Shown here piece by piece: positions 11,601-20,189 of a DNA stretch of 64,000 nucleotides. Made by a program: the position numbers and the translations under genes. The stretch comes from Phoronis australis. Its lineage: Eukaryota; Phoronida; Phoronidae. Position 1 is the stretch's first letter, and each line of letters opens with the position of its first letter. The notes under the pieces are model-generated. The model had not been told where the DNA came from. It saw nothing but the letters and a program-made list of their open reading frames with translations, and searched no databases. The DNA is taken from assembly GCA_002633005.1 (NCBI GenBank), contig NMRA01000255.1:166062-230061 (forward strand), written 5' to 3'.

Positions 11601-13544
11601 CTTAACAACACAAGATAACAGAAATGTGAAAAATTCACAGATGTCATCACAAACAACCGACACAATGAAACTAAAGTGAGTACATCAACAATAATAAAGT
11701 CTCGACAAATACACATTCACACAGAAGCCAATTAAGTCAACAACAAAGACACATGTTGAAGCCTAGATCTAACTTATTCTGCTAACTTAGAATTAATTAG
11801 GTAATTTATGCTAACCTAGCAAAACATTGCTTCTTCAGTAGTTAACACAACACAGGATTAGGTATAAATCGGGTGCTTTTAAGTTCTCATGACCAACTGC
11901 TTCAGGAAAACTTCAGGGGATAAAATGAATTTTTCGAGGATTTAGAAACTAAACCCTAGACTGCTTATCTGTAAGGTTGCAAAAATTACCTTCCACAGAT
12001 GGTGCGAAGATAATAAGATGCTCGTACAGAAACTCCCCGTACTTGGACAGCGCCAGTGATGAATCATCAGCAAGCTTGAAAGTCAGCTCGAAGTTCATTT
12101 CTGAAAAATTACCCAAGCACTCGGTGTTAGAGATGTACTTTATGGCAGCAGTACAATGACATAACTGGACAACAGGGTATTTACATAATGAACCATGCAT
12201 CAATTGGTGACTTAGAACGAGAGGGGGGGGGACTTATCCGATGGTGTACCTCTCAGGGTAAGGACTAATTGTGTGGTTGCTGGATATTAAATTAGTTTTG
12301 GGTGAAGCCACTACATCCTTGTTTATAACCAAATAAAATCAATTGAGAAGTTAAGTTTTTGTCTATTGAGTTATATAACAAGTCTTCCAATGGGGACAGC
12401 CTGGCACAGCCAGGGTCAACTCCTGCCAAACTTTTCTTGTGGGTCAGCAATAAATGTACAACTGTTTTTTGGAACAATGTGAAACTGTCATGATCTCCAA
12501 ACAGGTGTTGCAAAAATTATCAAATAGCTCATGCGCGTAATACGAGCACAGTTTTCAAGTTGACGAAGCACACTGTTTTCAAGTCAACGACCAATTTTTC
12601 TCAGACAGTGGCCATACCATAGACCCTACATGCTCGAAGTTAATGGCAAATTATGCCTCGCACTGGCCTAAACCATCAAATTCGTGTTGAGTACTACGAA
12701 AACTCTAAACCATATGACAACTTTGGAAGTAAACAATGTCTTTAAATCCTTCCAAATGTCTCTTCATTCATCATTAAAAAATGCCACTTTGTCATGGTAC
12801 GAGACTGGCGACCCTGGCAGCCAAGTTTCAAGCACTGTGACTAGTGTTGACTGTAGTGTACCACTTCCAGATTCATAGATGAGTAAATTAGGTGTGCCAT
12901 CGCTACAAAAATCAAGTCCAATTCAAAAGACTCAAAGCCAGGGGGGGCACTAATATTGACAAGGTGTAGGCAGGCAGGAAGGCGGTACTTTCTCAGCAAG
13001 TTTAGCAGGACCGGCCTAGGGTCCAAGCCCCTAAATTTCTAATTCGCGAAAATGTGAGGCAGAAAAATCTATCCCGAAAAGGGATTGGGAATTAGCAGAC
13101 CTGGCACCTGCAATAGGGGGGTTCTCAGCAATTTTTGGTACACGCCTGGCCCCGGCAGGGCCTGGGGCTGGGACACCTTTGCTTGTCAATATGAGTGACC
13201 CCCGGGACTCGAAGCATCCATCAACCTTCAAGGCGCGTCACCTGCAAATGGTTACAGAACGCTCTTTAACACGCATACATGTTCCAACCAAATGAAAGAC
13301 ACCATAAAAGCACACAGAAACGTGAATTCGCCGCGCCGCCGAAGCCGGGCGACGGTCGCAGGACCGAAATCGAAAAACCAAGCTAGTATTCTGTACCTCT
13401 GAGTATTTTGAAGAACATTGAATGGGTCTCGCGGATCGTCCAGTTGTCCACAAGAACAAGAGTTCGTTTGCTAGCAGACTGGACACTGCAAACAAATACA
13501 AATGCAAGAAACAGGCCGGTGAAAACGCTCCTGGAGTTCGCCAT
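2535..13544 (-). CDS. DDOST: DDOST, 48-kDa subunit of oligosaccharyltransferase (11 coding exons)
   Basis: Non-catalytic OST48 subunit of the ER oligosaccharyltransferase, which transfers the dolichol-linked glycan to Asn in nascent chains. Coding exons, in transcript order: 13397-13544, 11990-12100, 11461-11547, 10505-10608, 8446-8540, 7232-7325, 6673-6818, 5335-5482, 4966-5086, 3730-3836, 2535-2690. They sum to 1317 nt, keep frame at every GT-AG junction and give 438 residues, about the length of the animal protein. Residues 1 to about 24 are a signal peptide, 408-428 a membrane segment, and the tail ends K-N-K-K-E, a KxKxx ER-retrieval type. Family landmarks seen include [39 protein letters not shown] and [13 protein letters not shown]. 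The start is the Met directly before the hydrophobic signal. Its divergent neighbour at 14409 also carries a signal peptide. Introns 4, 7 and 9 hold transposon remnants. Confidence 0.97.
3730..3836 (-). CDS. DDOST: DDOST coding exon 10
   Basis: Encodes [18 protein letters not shown] and [10 protein letters not shown]. Acceptor tttgcag|GTGGT, donor CTCAG|GTGAGT; phase 1 in, 0 out. Confidence 0.96.
4031..4844. mobile_element. Harbinger-like non-autonomous element in DDOST intron 9
   Basis: Terminal inverted repeats begin GGGCTGTTCCAG at 4031 and end CTGGAACAGCCC at 4844. Similarity runs on for about 25 bases. TAA flanks both sides (4028-4030 and 4845-4847), the 3-bp target type of PIF/Harbinger elements. 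The interior repeats ACCACCCAT-like words near both ends. The single ambiguous base of the window (4821) lies in the G/C run of the right end. No transposase is visible. Confidence 0.75.
4966..5086 (-). CDS. DDOST: DDOST coding exon 9
   Basis: Encodes NGKWVPF and [13 protein letters not shown]. Acceptor tttatag|TATTAC, donor AAATG|GTAAGC; phase 0 in, 1 out. Confidence 0.96.
5335..5482 (-). CDS. DDOST: DDOST coding exon 8
   Basis: Encodes the [12 protein letters not shown] block and AYTVLDDV. Acceptor tttcag|ACTTCC, donor GACGTG|GTAGGT; phase 2 in, 0 out. Confidence 0.96.
5975..6443. repeat. possible inverted-repeat element in DDOST intron 7
   Basis: Bounded by CAGAGCTTGGAA at 5975 and TTCCAAGCCCTG at 6443, 12-bp inverted ends with one mismatch that resemble hAT termini. 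The palindrome TTTCCGCGGAAA lies at the right end. No target duplication is evident, so the boundaries may be fortuitous. It contains the minus-strand open frame at 6022-6201. Confidence 0.35.
6022..6201 (-). pseudogene. unrecognised protein-like fragment, 59 codons
   Basis: Reads [20 protein letters not shown] and continues with a Trp-rich stretch (WRWEWMDE, then [10 protein letters not shown]) before a TAG. The composition looks like real protein, and further protein-like pieces in other frames follow at 5587-5769, as in a frame-shifted copy. I do not recognise the family. It lies inside a DDOST intron on the DDOST strand and is probably a decayed repeat-borne gene. Confidence 0.3.
6673..6818 (-). 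CDS. DDOST: DDOST coding exon 7
   Basis: The most conserved stretch of the protein: [20 protein letters not shown] followed by [17 protein letters not shown]. Acceptor tttccag|TATCC, donor AACAA|GTAAGC; phase 0 in, 2 out. Confidence 0.97.
7232..7325 (-). CDS. DDOST: DDOST coding exon 6
   Basis: Encodes [19 protein letters not shown] and the start of the DKPI segment. Acceptor ttgcag|TATGG, donor GTGAT|GTAAGT; phase 2 in, 0 out. Confidence 0.95.
8446..8540 (-). CDS. DDOST: DDOST coding exon 5
   Basis: Encodes [15 protein letters not shown] and VLFRGVG. Acceptor tttgcag|CACACA, donor GTTGG|GTAAAT; phase 0 in, 2 out. Confidence 0.95.
8730..10311. mobile_element. Kolobok-like element in DDOST intron 4
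   Basis: Ends are inverted: AGGAACATGCAACCC at 8730 and GGGTGGCATGCTCCT ending at 10311, with two mismatches in 15. The flanks are TTAA on the left (8726-8729) and TCAA on the right (10312-10315), one change from a TTAA target duplication. On the minus strand near 10130-10020 an open frame starts [11 protein letters not shown] and runs to [12 protein letters not shown], faintly like the start of a THAP domain, which Kolobok transposases carry. No intact transposase is present. Confidence 0.55.
10505..10608 (-). CDS. DDOST: DDOST coding exon 4
   Basis: Encodes [16 protein letters not shown] and the [11 protein letters not shown] segment. Acceptor tttgcag|GTGAAC, donor GCAAG|GTATGG; ends in phase 0. 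Confidence 0.95.
10914..10927 (+). promoter_or_regulatory. CTCF-like motif
   Basis: CCACTAGATGGCGC fits the core CCASYAGRKGGCRS of the CTCF motif, forward orientation. Binding is inferred only. Confidence 0.4.
11059..11072 (+). promoter_or_regulatory. CTCF-like motif
   Basis: CCACTAGGGGGCAA, forward orientation, about 145 bases after the previous one in a DDOST intron. Confidence 0.4.
11461..11547 (-). CDS. DDOST: DDOST coding exon 3
   Basis: Encodes FGGNIN and the conserved [13 protein letters not shown] block. Acceptor ttccag|AATTC, donor ATTG|GTAAGG; phases 1/1. Confidence 0.96.
11990..12100 (-). CDS. DDOST: DDOST coding exon 2
   Basis: Encodes [10 protein letters not shown] and the [17 protein letters not shown] segment. 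Acceptor ttttcag|AAATG, donor GAAG|GTAATT; phase 1 in, phase 1 out. Confidence 0.96.
12636..12838 (+). repeat. dispersed repeat, copy A (DDOST intron 1)
   Basis: Shares GCAAATTATGCC, ACTGGCC, CTCTTCATTC, AATGCCA-TTTGTC and AAGTTTCAAGCA, in the same order and orientation, with copy B at about 15118-15350. Confidence 0.6.
13397..13544 (-). CDS. DDOST: DDOST coding exon 1
   Basis: Start codon, signal peptide and the TLVLVDNW...ETHSMFF strand that opens the mature protein. Donor AGAG|GTACAG, ending in phase 1. Confidence 0.95.
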
Positions 13545-14408
13545 TTTGGAAAGCAAGAGGACAAGCGTATTGATATAGCAGTTTAAGAGACAGATTATAA
13601 TCCAAAGTTAACTTTCAACAGAAAATCTAAAGATATTTGTCCAGAGTAATATTAATATACTTTCATCAAAATATTTCAGAAATAGGTATTTAAAATTTCT
13701 TGACAAATTATCACAGATACACAGCCTGAACTAATTTGTGCCGTGTACAATTTTTCGTATGGTAGAAAAGAGTCTCGATCGACGTGGCCATCATTCTTGA
13801 AATGGACACTAGATGGCACTGAGGGTACATGTGATCGGTCACGCCGTGGGTCACGCCTGGCCAGGATCGTGTGATTGATGCCATTCATTGTTTTGCTACC
13901 AATGCACCTTTCTTTTCGCTAAATTTCACTAAAAAGACATGGTCACGTGACTTAATTAATAAAAGATCGATAAAACGTCAAATATCAAAGTTTCGACTTT
14001 CAGAAAATATACTTCATACTAAGTTAAAAATATACTTTTCTAGGATAAATGCACATACTTGTCGACTTCTCCCTCAGTGCTACAACAACCCAGATATTTT
14101 ATTTTTTTCAATTCATTAGCGGTGACTACAAAAAAATAACAATATAGCTTTTGATATGAAGAAATGTTTTCACTGATAAATACCTATTACCGGGAAGAGA
14201 CGGTATCTCTTCCTGCTATTACTAACTAGTGTGTAAGAGTAACACTAGGTCGTGCGGCAGAGTAGGACAACAAAAGAACATCGTCGAATTGAAGTACGCA
14301 AACCAATCATTTTATTTATTGATCAAGAGTGCGGAGACGAGTTTCCTCATCAGGGCAACCTTTCGTGATAGCTGTCAAAAGCGGGTTTTACTCCGCATTT
14401 TTGGCAGA
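13545..14408. promoter_or_regulatory. divergent promoter region between DDOST and the TTC17-like gene
   Basis: 864 bases separate two start codons that face away from each other, so both promoters must lie here unless unseen 5' exons exist. A CACGTG E-box is at 13944-13949 and a CTCF-like CACTAGATGGCAC at 13807-13819. No clear TATA box was assigned. Confidence 0.5.
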
Positions 14409-14680
14409 ATGGCGGGCGATTTGCCATGTACGTCATTTATGGCACTGTACGTAATTTCTATACATTTGATTCATGGAAATTCACGGCAATCTAATCACTG
14501 GAAATTAAATCTTGATGATGGCAAAGTCACGCAGGAAAATGAAACCAACGTTGATGACGGCGACAAGAAGTCGGAAGAGAATCCAAATGATTTTGTGATG
14601 GACATTCTAACTAAAAAGGAAACTCTCAGTGACGGCGGTTGGCGAATAGATAAAGACTTGAATTGTGAAGAATGTGAAAG
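14409..14680 (+). CDS. TTC17-like coding exon 1
   Basis: Signal peptide and the HWKLNLDDGK motif, followed by an acidic linker and a CEEC pair. Donor GAAAG|GTATAA, phase 2. Confidence 0.8.
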
Positions 14681-17600
14681 GTATAATACTCCACTTTGGT
14701 TAAAAGTTGAATTGCAGTCTTGAGACCAAGCCTAGGCTATGCGAAGGTTTCATACAATTGTCATTATTGACTGGACTGGTTTTTGACCATTGACTATCTA
14801 GATGGTTTTGCAAAGTTTCTGCTGTTGTTTTCCTGGACACAATTCACACCAACCAAGGTTGCATAGTTACAATCCTGATACTACATTGTGTTGAATGAGC
14901 CAATCGGAAGTTCAAAAATGTTGGAAGAGTCATTAAGACAATTAACACATAGCAACAGTGTATACAGAATTGACAGTGTACCCATGATCAACACCTTTAT
15001 GATTTTGTTCAAGATTAAACAAGTACTATGTTTTTACTGTTACACTGACAGTTCCACCATTTGAACTGAACTAGCACACAGGCACAGATGGTGATCAGGC
15101 CATATTGCTGCCATATGACAAAAGGTATTCAGCAAATTATGCCCCACACTGGCCAAATCATCAAATGCACATTGTTGAGCATAAAATGACACCATTGGAG
15201 GCCATTGAAAACTTAAATTCCTTCCAACTCAAACAAATACTTCGGTAATTAAGATTCCTTTCCAATTGCATACATCTCTTCATTCGTCAACAATGCCATT
15301 TTGTCTAAGTCCGAGAAAACCAACCCTGGTGGCTAAGTTTCAAGCAGCAATGAACTCTGGAGAATCTCCGATGTAGTGTGTTAGTGAATGACTAAGTCCC
15401 GAGGTCACGAGCTCGACCTCGATACGATTTAAAGATTTACATGTAATGCAATCAAAACAGAAATGGCTCAGTTCCCAATTTTGATTAACGAAAGACTATT
15501 CGAAAAGAATTGTTAATCGCGGGAGTATTTGTTTAAGTCGAAAGGATTTAAACCCCCCAAGTACCTCCGATCCAACTACACTTAAAGGGTAGAAATTTGA
15601 CTTTGACTGTTTAGCCAGGGTTAAGCTTAATTTTCAGAAAATCTAACGGCGTAGTGGCTACATTAGGGTGTGTTGTCACTATACTGTTACAGTGAATTGT
15701 AGTCAACTTGAGTCTAGGACGGTCAAACAGCAACATGTACTAGATACCATTTAGTAACTACTTGGTAAGCAAACACTAGCATGTATTAAACCTTACTGAT
15801 ATCCAGTTGGATTATCTTCACATGTGTTATTGTCAGACAAAACGGACACAATGTTATCTTGGTTGTTGGGCTCCAAAAGCAGTGCTGAGTGTCCAACCAG
15901 TTTTTACTTTTGGATCTAGGCTTTATTTCTTCTGCTTGCCTTACTCGTAAATTGCCTCTTTGGCAAACCGTTTCTGAGCTGCATGTTGTTTGGCTGTTCT
16001 TGGTGTCACTGACTCGTGGATGAGACGGTCTCGCCACCTGATGACTGTCCGTTGAGTTATGGGGTGTTTGTCATGGGTACACTCAACCAAATGAATTGTC
16101 TTTTTAATATTGCTTGTAAATTTTTAATCTCTTGATTGATTTTCTCTTAGGTGATATAATTTGAAATCCCAGGAAATATTATTATGTAAGAATTTATGGA
16201 AGTGCAACATATGATAAAAAGTTGTCAAAAATGGGTACACACTGTTGCTATGGTGAAAATTTTCCAGTTTGGAGCAGTCGCTAAAATTTGGGACACCAAA
16301 ATTCAAGTCAATAGTGAAATTTCTTGATTCTGAGGATTGCAACATGGGTGATTTTGACATTCAGAGCATTTCTCAAATATGTTGTTTTGTGTCAACAGAG
16401 TCTCAAAGTAGACTTGGCTGTTCATAAAAGCATCAAAAATAGGCACCAATACATTTCCATACATCCCCATAGTCCTCAACATCAAAGTGAATGATCTTTT
16501 GCCGTTAGCCGTTATTCTTGAATTTGGACCGCCAATATTGACTATTTCTAATATTTGGTACAAGCTGTGGCCTTGACTAAAATAATTAATTTTTCCCTGC
16601 CCCAAACTGGAGAATTTTCACCGTAATATTTCTGCCAAGAACTGTTAGATAGAGCTGAATCATGATTTGCTTTGGATGAAATGTATGAAAATGTTACATG
16701 ATTTTGGATGGAAGTCAAGAAAAGCATCTTTTTAAAGTACAGATTTCTGTTGTACAAATAAAATTTTGCTATGGTAAGAAAAAAAATGAAGTGAGGCATT
16801 TGGATGATTATTGGCTGATTAAGAATGGTTGAGTGAAATGATCTAGCTAACAACTTGAGCAAACTTGTTTGTTCTCCATTGAATTTCGTAACGTGTCATT
16901 TCAAAAGATTGTTTCACATGTTCATCAATTAGAAATGTGAACAAGATGAATAGATCTCTTGCTTATTTCTAAACTTGGGACAAAATCACCATATCACTAC
17001 AACCTGCACGTGGAACCCTGCATGAGGACCCACAAATGTCAGGTGGATTCCTGGTGTACAAAAACAGGTTGGCGTCATCACGCCAAGGGAAGTGGCTAAA
17101 AAATCCACCTTGCTTCTTATCCCGCTTAAAGTCTATTGTTAACACAAAGCTATGTTAGTAGATCTGCTAAAACAATTTTGGCATTTACCAAAGATTGCAT
17201 TGCTGATTATTGTCAATTTTTGCTTATAACAATTGAGTGACTAAAAGATTCATCATATTTTTGTGTTATTTCAGAAATAGGAAAAATGTTTTAAGAGATA
17301 CTGGTAATACGAAACATGGTATCAAGCCAAAGACGACGTTGGATTGTGGAAAACCTGCAAACAGCACACAGTATGACCACTTGAGGGGCGTGGCCAGTCG
17401 GAAGGAACACCCGTCAATGCCAGAACCTGAAGTAGCCATGATATTCAACAATAAAAAGGGCAAACGCAGCTCTCAAGTGGACATGAATGACTTAGAACGA
17501 AAATTACGAAAGTTAAAACAAGAGGTGAGAGATAAATTGTATAAAGAATTAACGGTACACACCTACATGTAATCTCGTTTAATTCTGTCTTCCATCATGA

Positions 17601-19187
17601 GGGCTAACTCCTTTAGCGCTAAAAGTAATGACTCAATAGTTTGTCATACTCCTAACTATAGTACTATTTTTGTATAACATTTTCACCTTGTTATAAGGAG
17701 TATAATAAAATCTAATATACTTGCTCCCCAAAAATTTGTGCCTTATTAGAACTGCAATGTAATCCAATGATACAGGAACAGATTGTGTAAATTACCCATC
17801 GTTCGCGGTTGTGATGGAAGGCTACTGTCACGATGCGTGGGCTTGCTCTCAGCTGTCGGGATGGGGAATTACGGATCATTCTGTCCAGTTACTTTTGGTG
17901 ACTGTAATATTAGCAACTGCAAAACTCAGGTTGTTATGTAAAGAGTTTTTGGAAAAAAATACTAAAAAAGTTTTTCCTCACAATGAAATAATTGACTCAA
18001 CTCTCTACTTGTGATCACAGTAGTTTGATTACATTTTGCAATGTCCTTGCTGAATCAGCATGTCAGTCACAGAGACAAGCCCTAATGACCATGTTTTAGG
18101 ATAGCTTGATCTTGGTAAAGGTGTGACTGTGGCAGGGACCTGATTGTGCAGGCATGATAGATATAGTGACTGTCACCAAAGACGTGTCCATAACAGTGAC
18201 TTGATGAAGGATGTATGGCTAGTCTTATCTGTCACAGTTTCATGATGGGGTTTGTTAGGTCTCTGCATTGCTTAATGAGGGCATCATGACAAGCACAGTA
18301 TGTAGTGTCTTCATGGTGTGATAATGGTTGATTTGAGTTTAATTCAACGATCTAATGGAGGCACAATATTCCCGAAGCAGTCTTAATGAGGAATAAGTCC
18401 TATTTTTATTATCTGAACAAATGGAGACAGGAAGATGTTTACCATCATAAGGATATTTTGTAGGCTAACAGTTTCACATGACAGCCTGACTACATGCATT
18501 AGCTAGGACCGTTATCTCTGTAATACTTCCTGTTGAAATTCAAGCTTCAATTATCGTGATGTAAATGGCTTATGCTAGTGATTGTTTTTGTCTTTTCAGA
18601 AACCAAAATCAGCCCAAACACATAATCAGATAGGCAACTTCTGGAGGATCAAAGGCAACACACAACTGTCGATAGAATGCTTTAGAAAAGCCTTGTCAAT
18701 ATCACCTGACAACCCGGACATTTTACTCAATCTTGCACGTGTTCTCTTCAACCTGCAGTACTTGGACGATGCCATATTTTTAACGCGGAGGTCACTCGCC
18801 ATGCAGAGCCCTGACCAGAACTCATGGCTACAGCATTTTACGTTGGGAGAAATTTTGAAGGCATATGGCCACTTTCAGGAATCATCGTTGCATTTTCGAC
18901 ACACACTTGATTTGAATCCAGGTTTCCAGCCTGCACAGGCCTATTTACGAGAAATGGAGACGAATCACCCAGGAACAGTTACCTATTATACATTATTTAT
19001 TATATTCTTCCTGGTTTTCGGAGTGCTTATTGGAATTGTTCTTTCGATTGACAATTTAGAATCAGATTGTCCAGAAAATATGAAAACTTCTCGGCATTTT
19101 AACCGTGCTATGGCTATGCGCTCCATAAAGCTGGGTATTAGCCCAAACAAAATCATGAAAATGAGAAAATTGAATAACAATTACTAG
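14409..19187 (+). CDS. small TTC17-related TPR membrane protein (3 coding exons)
   Basis: Exons 14409-14680, 17275-17524 and 18600-19187 join in frame (phases 2 and 0) to 1110 nt, 369 residues. Residues 1 to about 23 are a signal peptide. NHWKLNLDDGK (29-39), DC...QYDHLRGV (114-130) and three TPR-like helical pairs (about 180-284) match in order the first module of TTC17, a protein of about 1,140 residues. A hydrophobic segment (303-324) leaves a basic 45-residue tail, predicting a type I protein with lumenal TPRs. N-glycosylation sequons are at N44 and N120. An upstream in-frame Met (14229) would bury the signal sequence, so 14409 was chosen. Known TTC17 is linked to actin and ciliogenesis; a role for this form is unknown. 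It could be a TTC17 paralogue or a lineage-specific derivative. Confidence 0.8.
15118..15350 (+). repeat. dispersed repeat, copy B (TTC17-like intron 1)
   Basis: Direct-orientation partner of the repeat at 12636-12838. The interior differs by small insertions. Confidence 0.6.
17275..17524 (+). CDS. TTC17-like coding exon 2
   Basis: Encodes DCGKPANSTQYDHLRGV and a Lys/Arg-rich helix DLERKLRKLKQE. Acceptor ttatttcag|AAATAGG, donor AAGAG|GTGAGA; phase 2 in, 0 out. Confidence 0.85.
18600..19187 (+). CDS. TTC17-like coding exon 3 with stop
   Basis: Three TPR-like repeats (IGNFWRIKGNTQLSIECFRK, then LLNLARVLFNLQYLDDAIFL, then LGEILKAYGHFQESSLHFRH), a membrane segment and a basic tail; TAG at 19185-19187. 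Acceptor gtcttttcag|AAACC. Confidence 0.88.
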   Translation, partial: KPKSAQTHNQIGNFWRIKGNTQLSIECFRKALSISPDNPDILLNLARVLFNLQYLDDAIFLTRRSLAMQSPDQNSWLQHFTLGEILKAYGHFQESSLHFRHTLDLNPGFQPAQAYLREMETNHPGTVTYYTLFIIFFLVFGVLIGIVLSIDNLESDCPENMKTSRHFNRAMAMRSIKLGISPNKIMKMRKLNNNY

Positions 19188-19276
19188 GTTGAAGATTTAG
19201 TAATTTCAAAAGCTACTGTCATGAATTTTGACTCGAAACGTCTTCGTTTGTACCATCTGATAGACAGTTAAAATTC

Positions 19277-19282
19277 AATAAA
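19277..19282 (+). terminator. polyadenylation signal of the TTC17-like gene
   Basis: AATAAA 90 bases past the stop codon, in the expected position for a short 3' UTR. Confidence 0.7.
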
Positions 19283-20001
19283 ATGTGATGCAGATTAATC
19301 TCGTCTATTGGTTCCTTTAGTGAATAGTGACATCAGTAATTTCATACAAAGTGCTCCAAATGTCTACTCACATTTCGTTACAACGCTGGAGTTCCAAAAT
19401 GAATTGATTTCCATGGGACAGGGCCTACCATAGAGCTTCACCTTGCTGTGAAAGTTGGCCTGTGAGCACTCGTGTGCCTGATTACCCCTTTATTAAATAA
19501 TTTAAACTACTAGTCTTGTTCCTATTAAGTCAATAGTTAATCAGTTACTGTCATTTGAAGCTGAGCACATTTTTGGAACACCCTGTACATATGTGGGAGC
19601 AATTTGCCGTCATCTCTCTGGGTTTATAGCGCATGGCATTTGCCTCCCCATTTTCCAAACTTGGCTCGTGTTACTGTAGACGATATGGATGACGAAGTCT
19701 TTCGGACAAATTTCACTACTGCTGTACATTTACTTTTACATCTGCCCAGTACCTCTATCAATCCTTACTAAACTTGGCAGATAGGTGTAATTTAGTAAGG
19801 ATATGACGTCTGCCAATTTTTAAATAGCTCCATAATGCTGTGCACATTGTAGTGTCAATGTGAGGATTTTGATTTTTGTTTTTGTCATCTGCCTCCGTAT
19901 CTGCCAAATATTTCTAAGGATCATCCTGAAGTTTGAGGGATGTTTTCCTGTTAATGAGAGAATGACGGATGTTGATTTTCAAACAGATCCGAATACCATT
20001 G

Positions 20002-20017
20002 TGCCCCTTAGTGGCAG
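20002..20017 (-). promoter_or_regulatory. CTCF-like motif
   Basis: On the minus strand this reads CTGCCACTAAGGGGCA. One base departs from the usual AGGGGGC core. Confidence 0.3.
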
Positions 20018-20171
20018 TTTAAATTTTCTCGTCTGAAGGATTGTCAGACTACTGTTGTGACCCCATGTGGCAAAATCAGGTTTTTGTATATGCCTTTGTG
20101 AAATGGTGAAATTTTGATGCGTTTCAATATAGATGCCACCTGACCATTTTTACCCAGCTTCAGCATGTTTT

Positions 20172-20189
20172 GTGCCCCCTAGTGGCTTT
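20172..20189 (-). promoter_or_regulatory. CTCF-like motif
   Basis: On the minus strand this reads AAAGCCACTAGGGGGCAC, a close CTCF core match about 170 bases from the preceding one. Confidence 0.4.

Noticed and set aside
13238-13564. 108-codon minus frame overlapping DDOST exon 1
   Set aside because: Out-of-frame shadow of the true exon; the signal peptide lies in the other frame.
14229-14408. Upstream in-frame Met extending the TTC17-like protein by 60 residues
   Set aside because: It would place the signal peptide internally, and the extension is not protein-like.
16124-16862. Three overlapping minus-strand frames of 78-104 codons in TTC17-like intron 1
   Set aside because: Low-complexity, AT-rich, with a loose inverted repeat (16252-16279 against 16602-16630). 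More likely repeat sequence than a gene.
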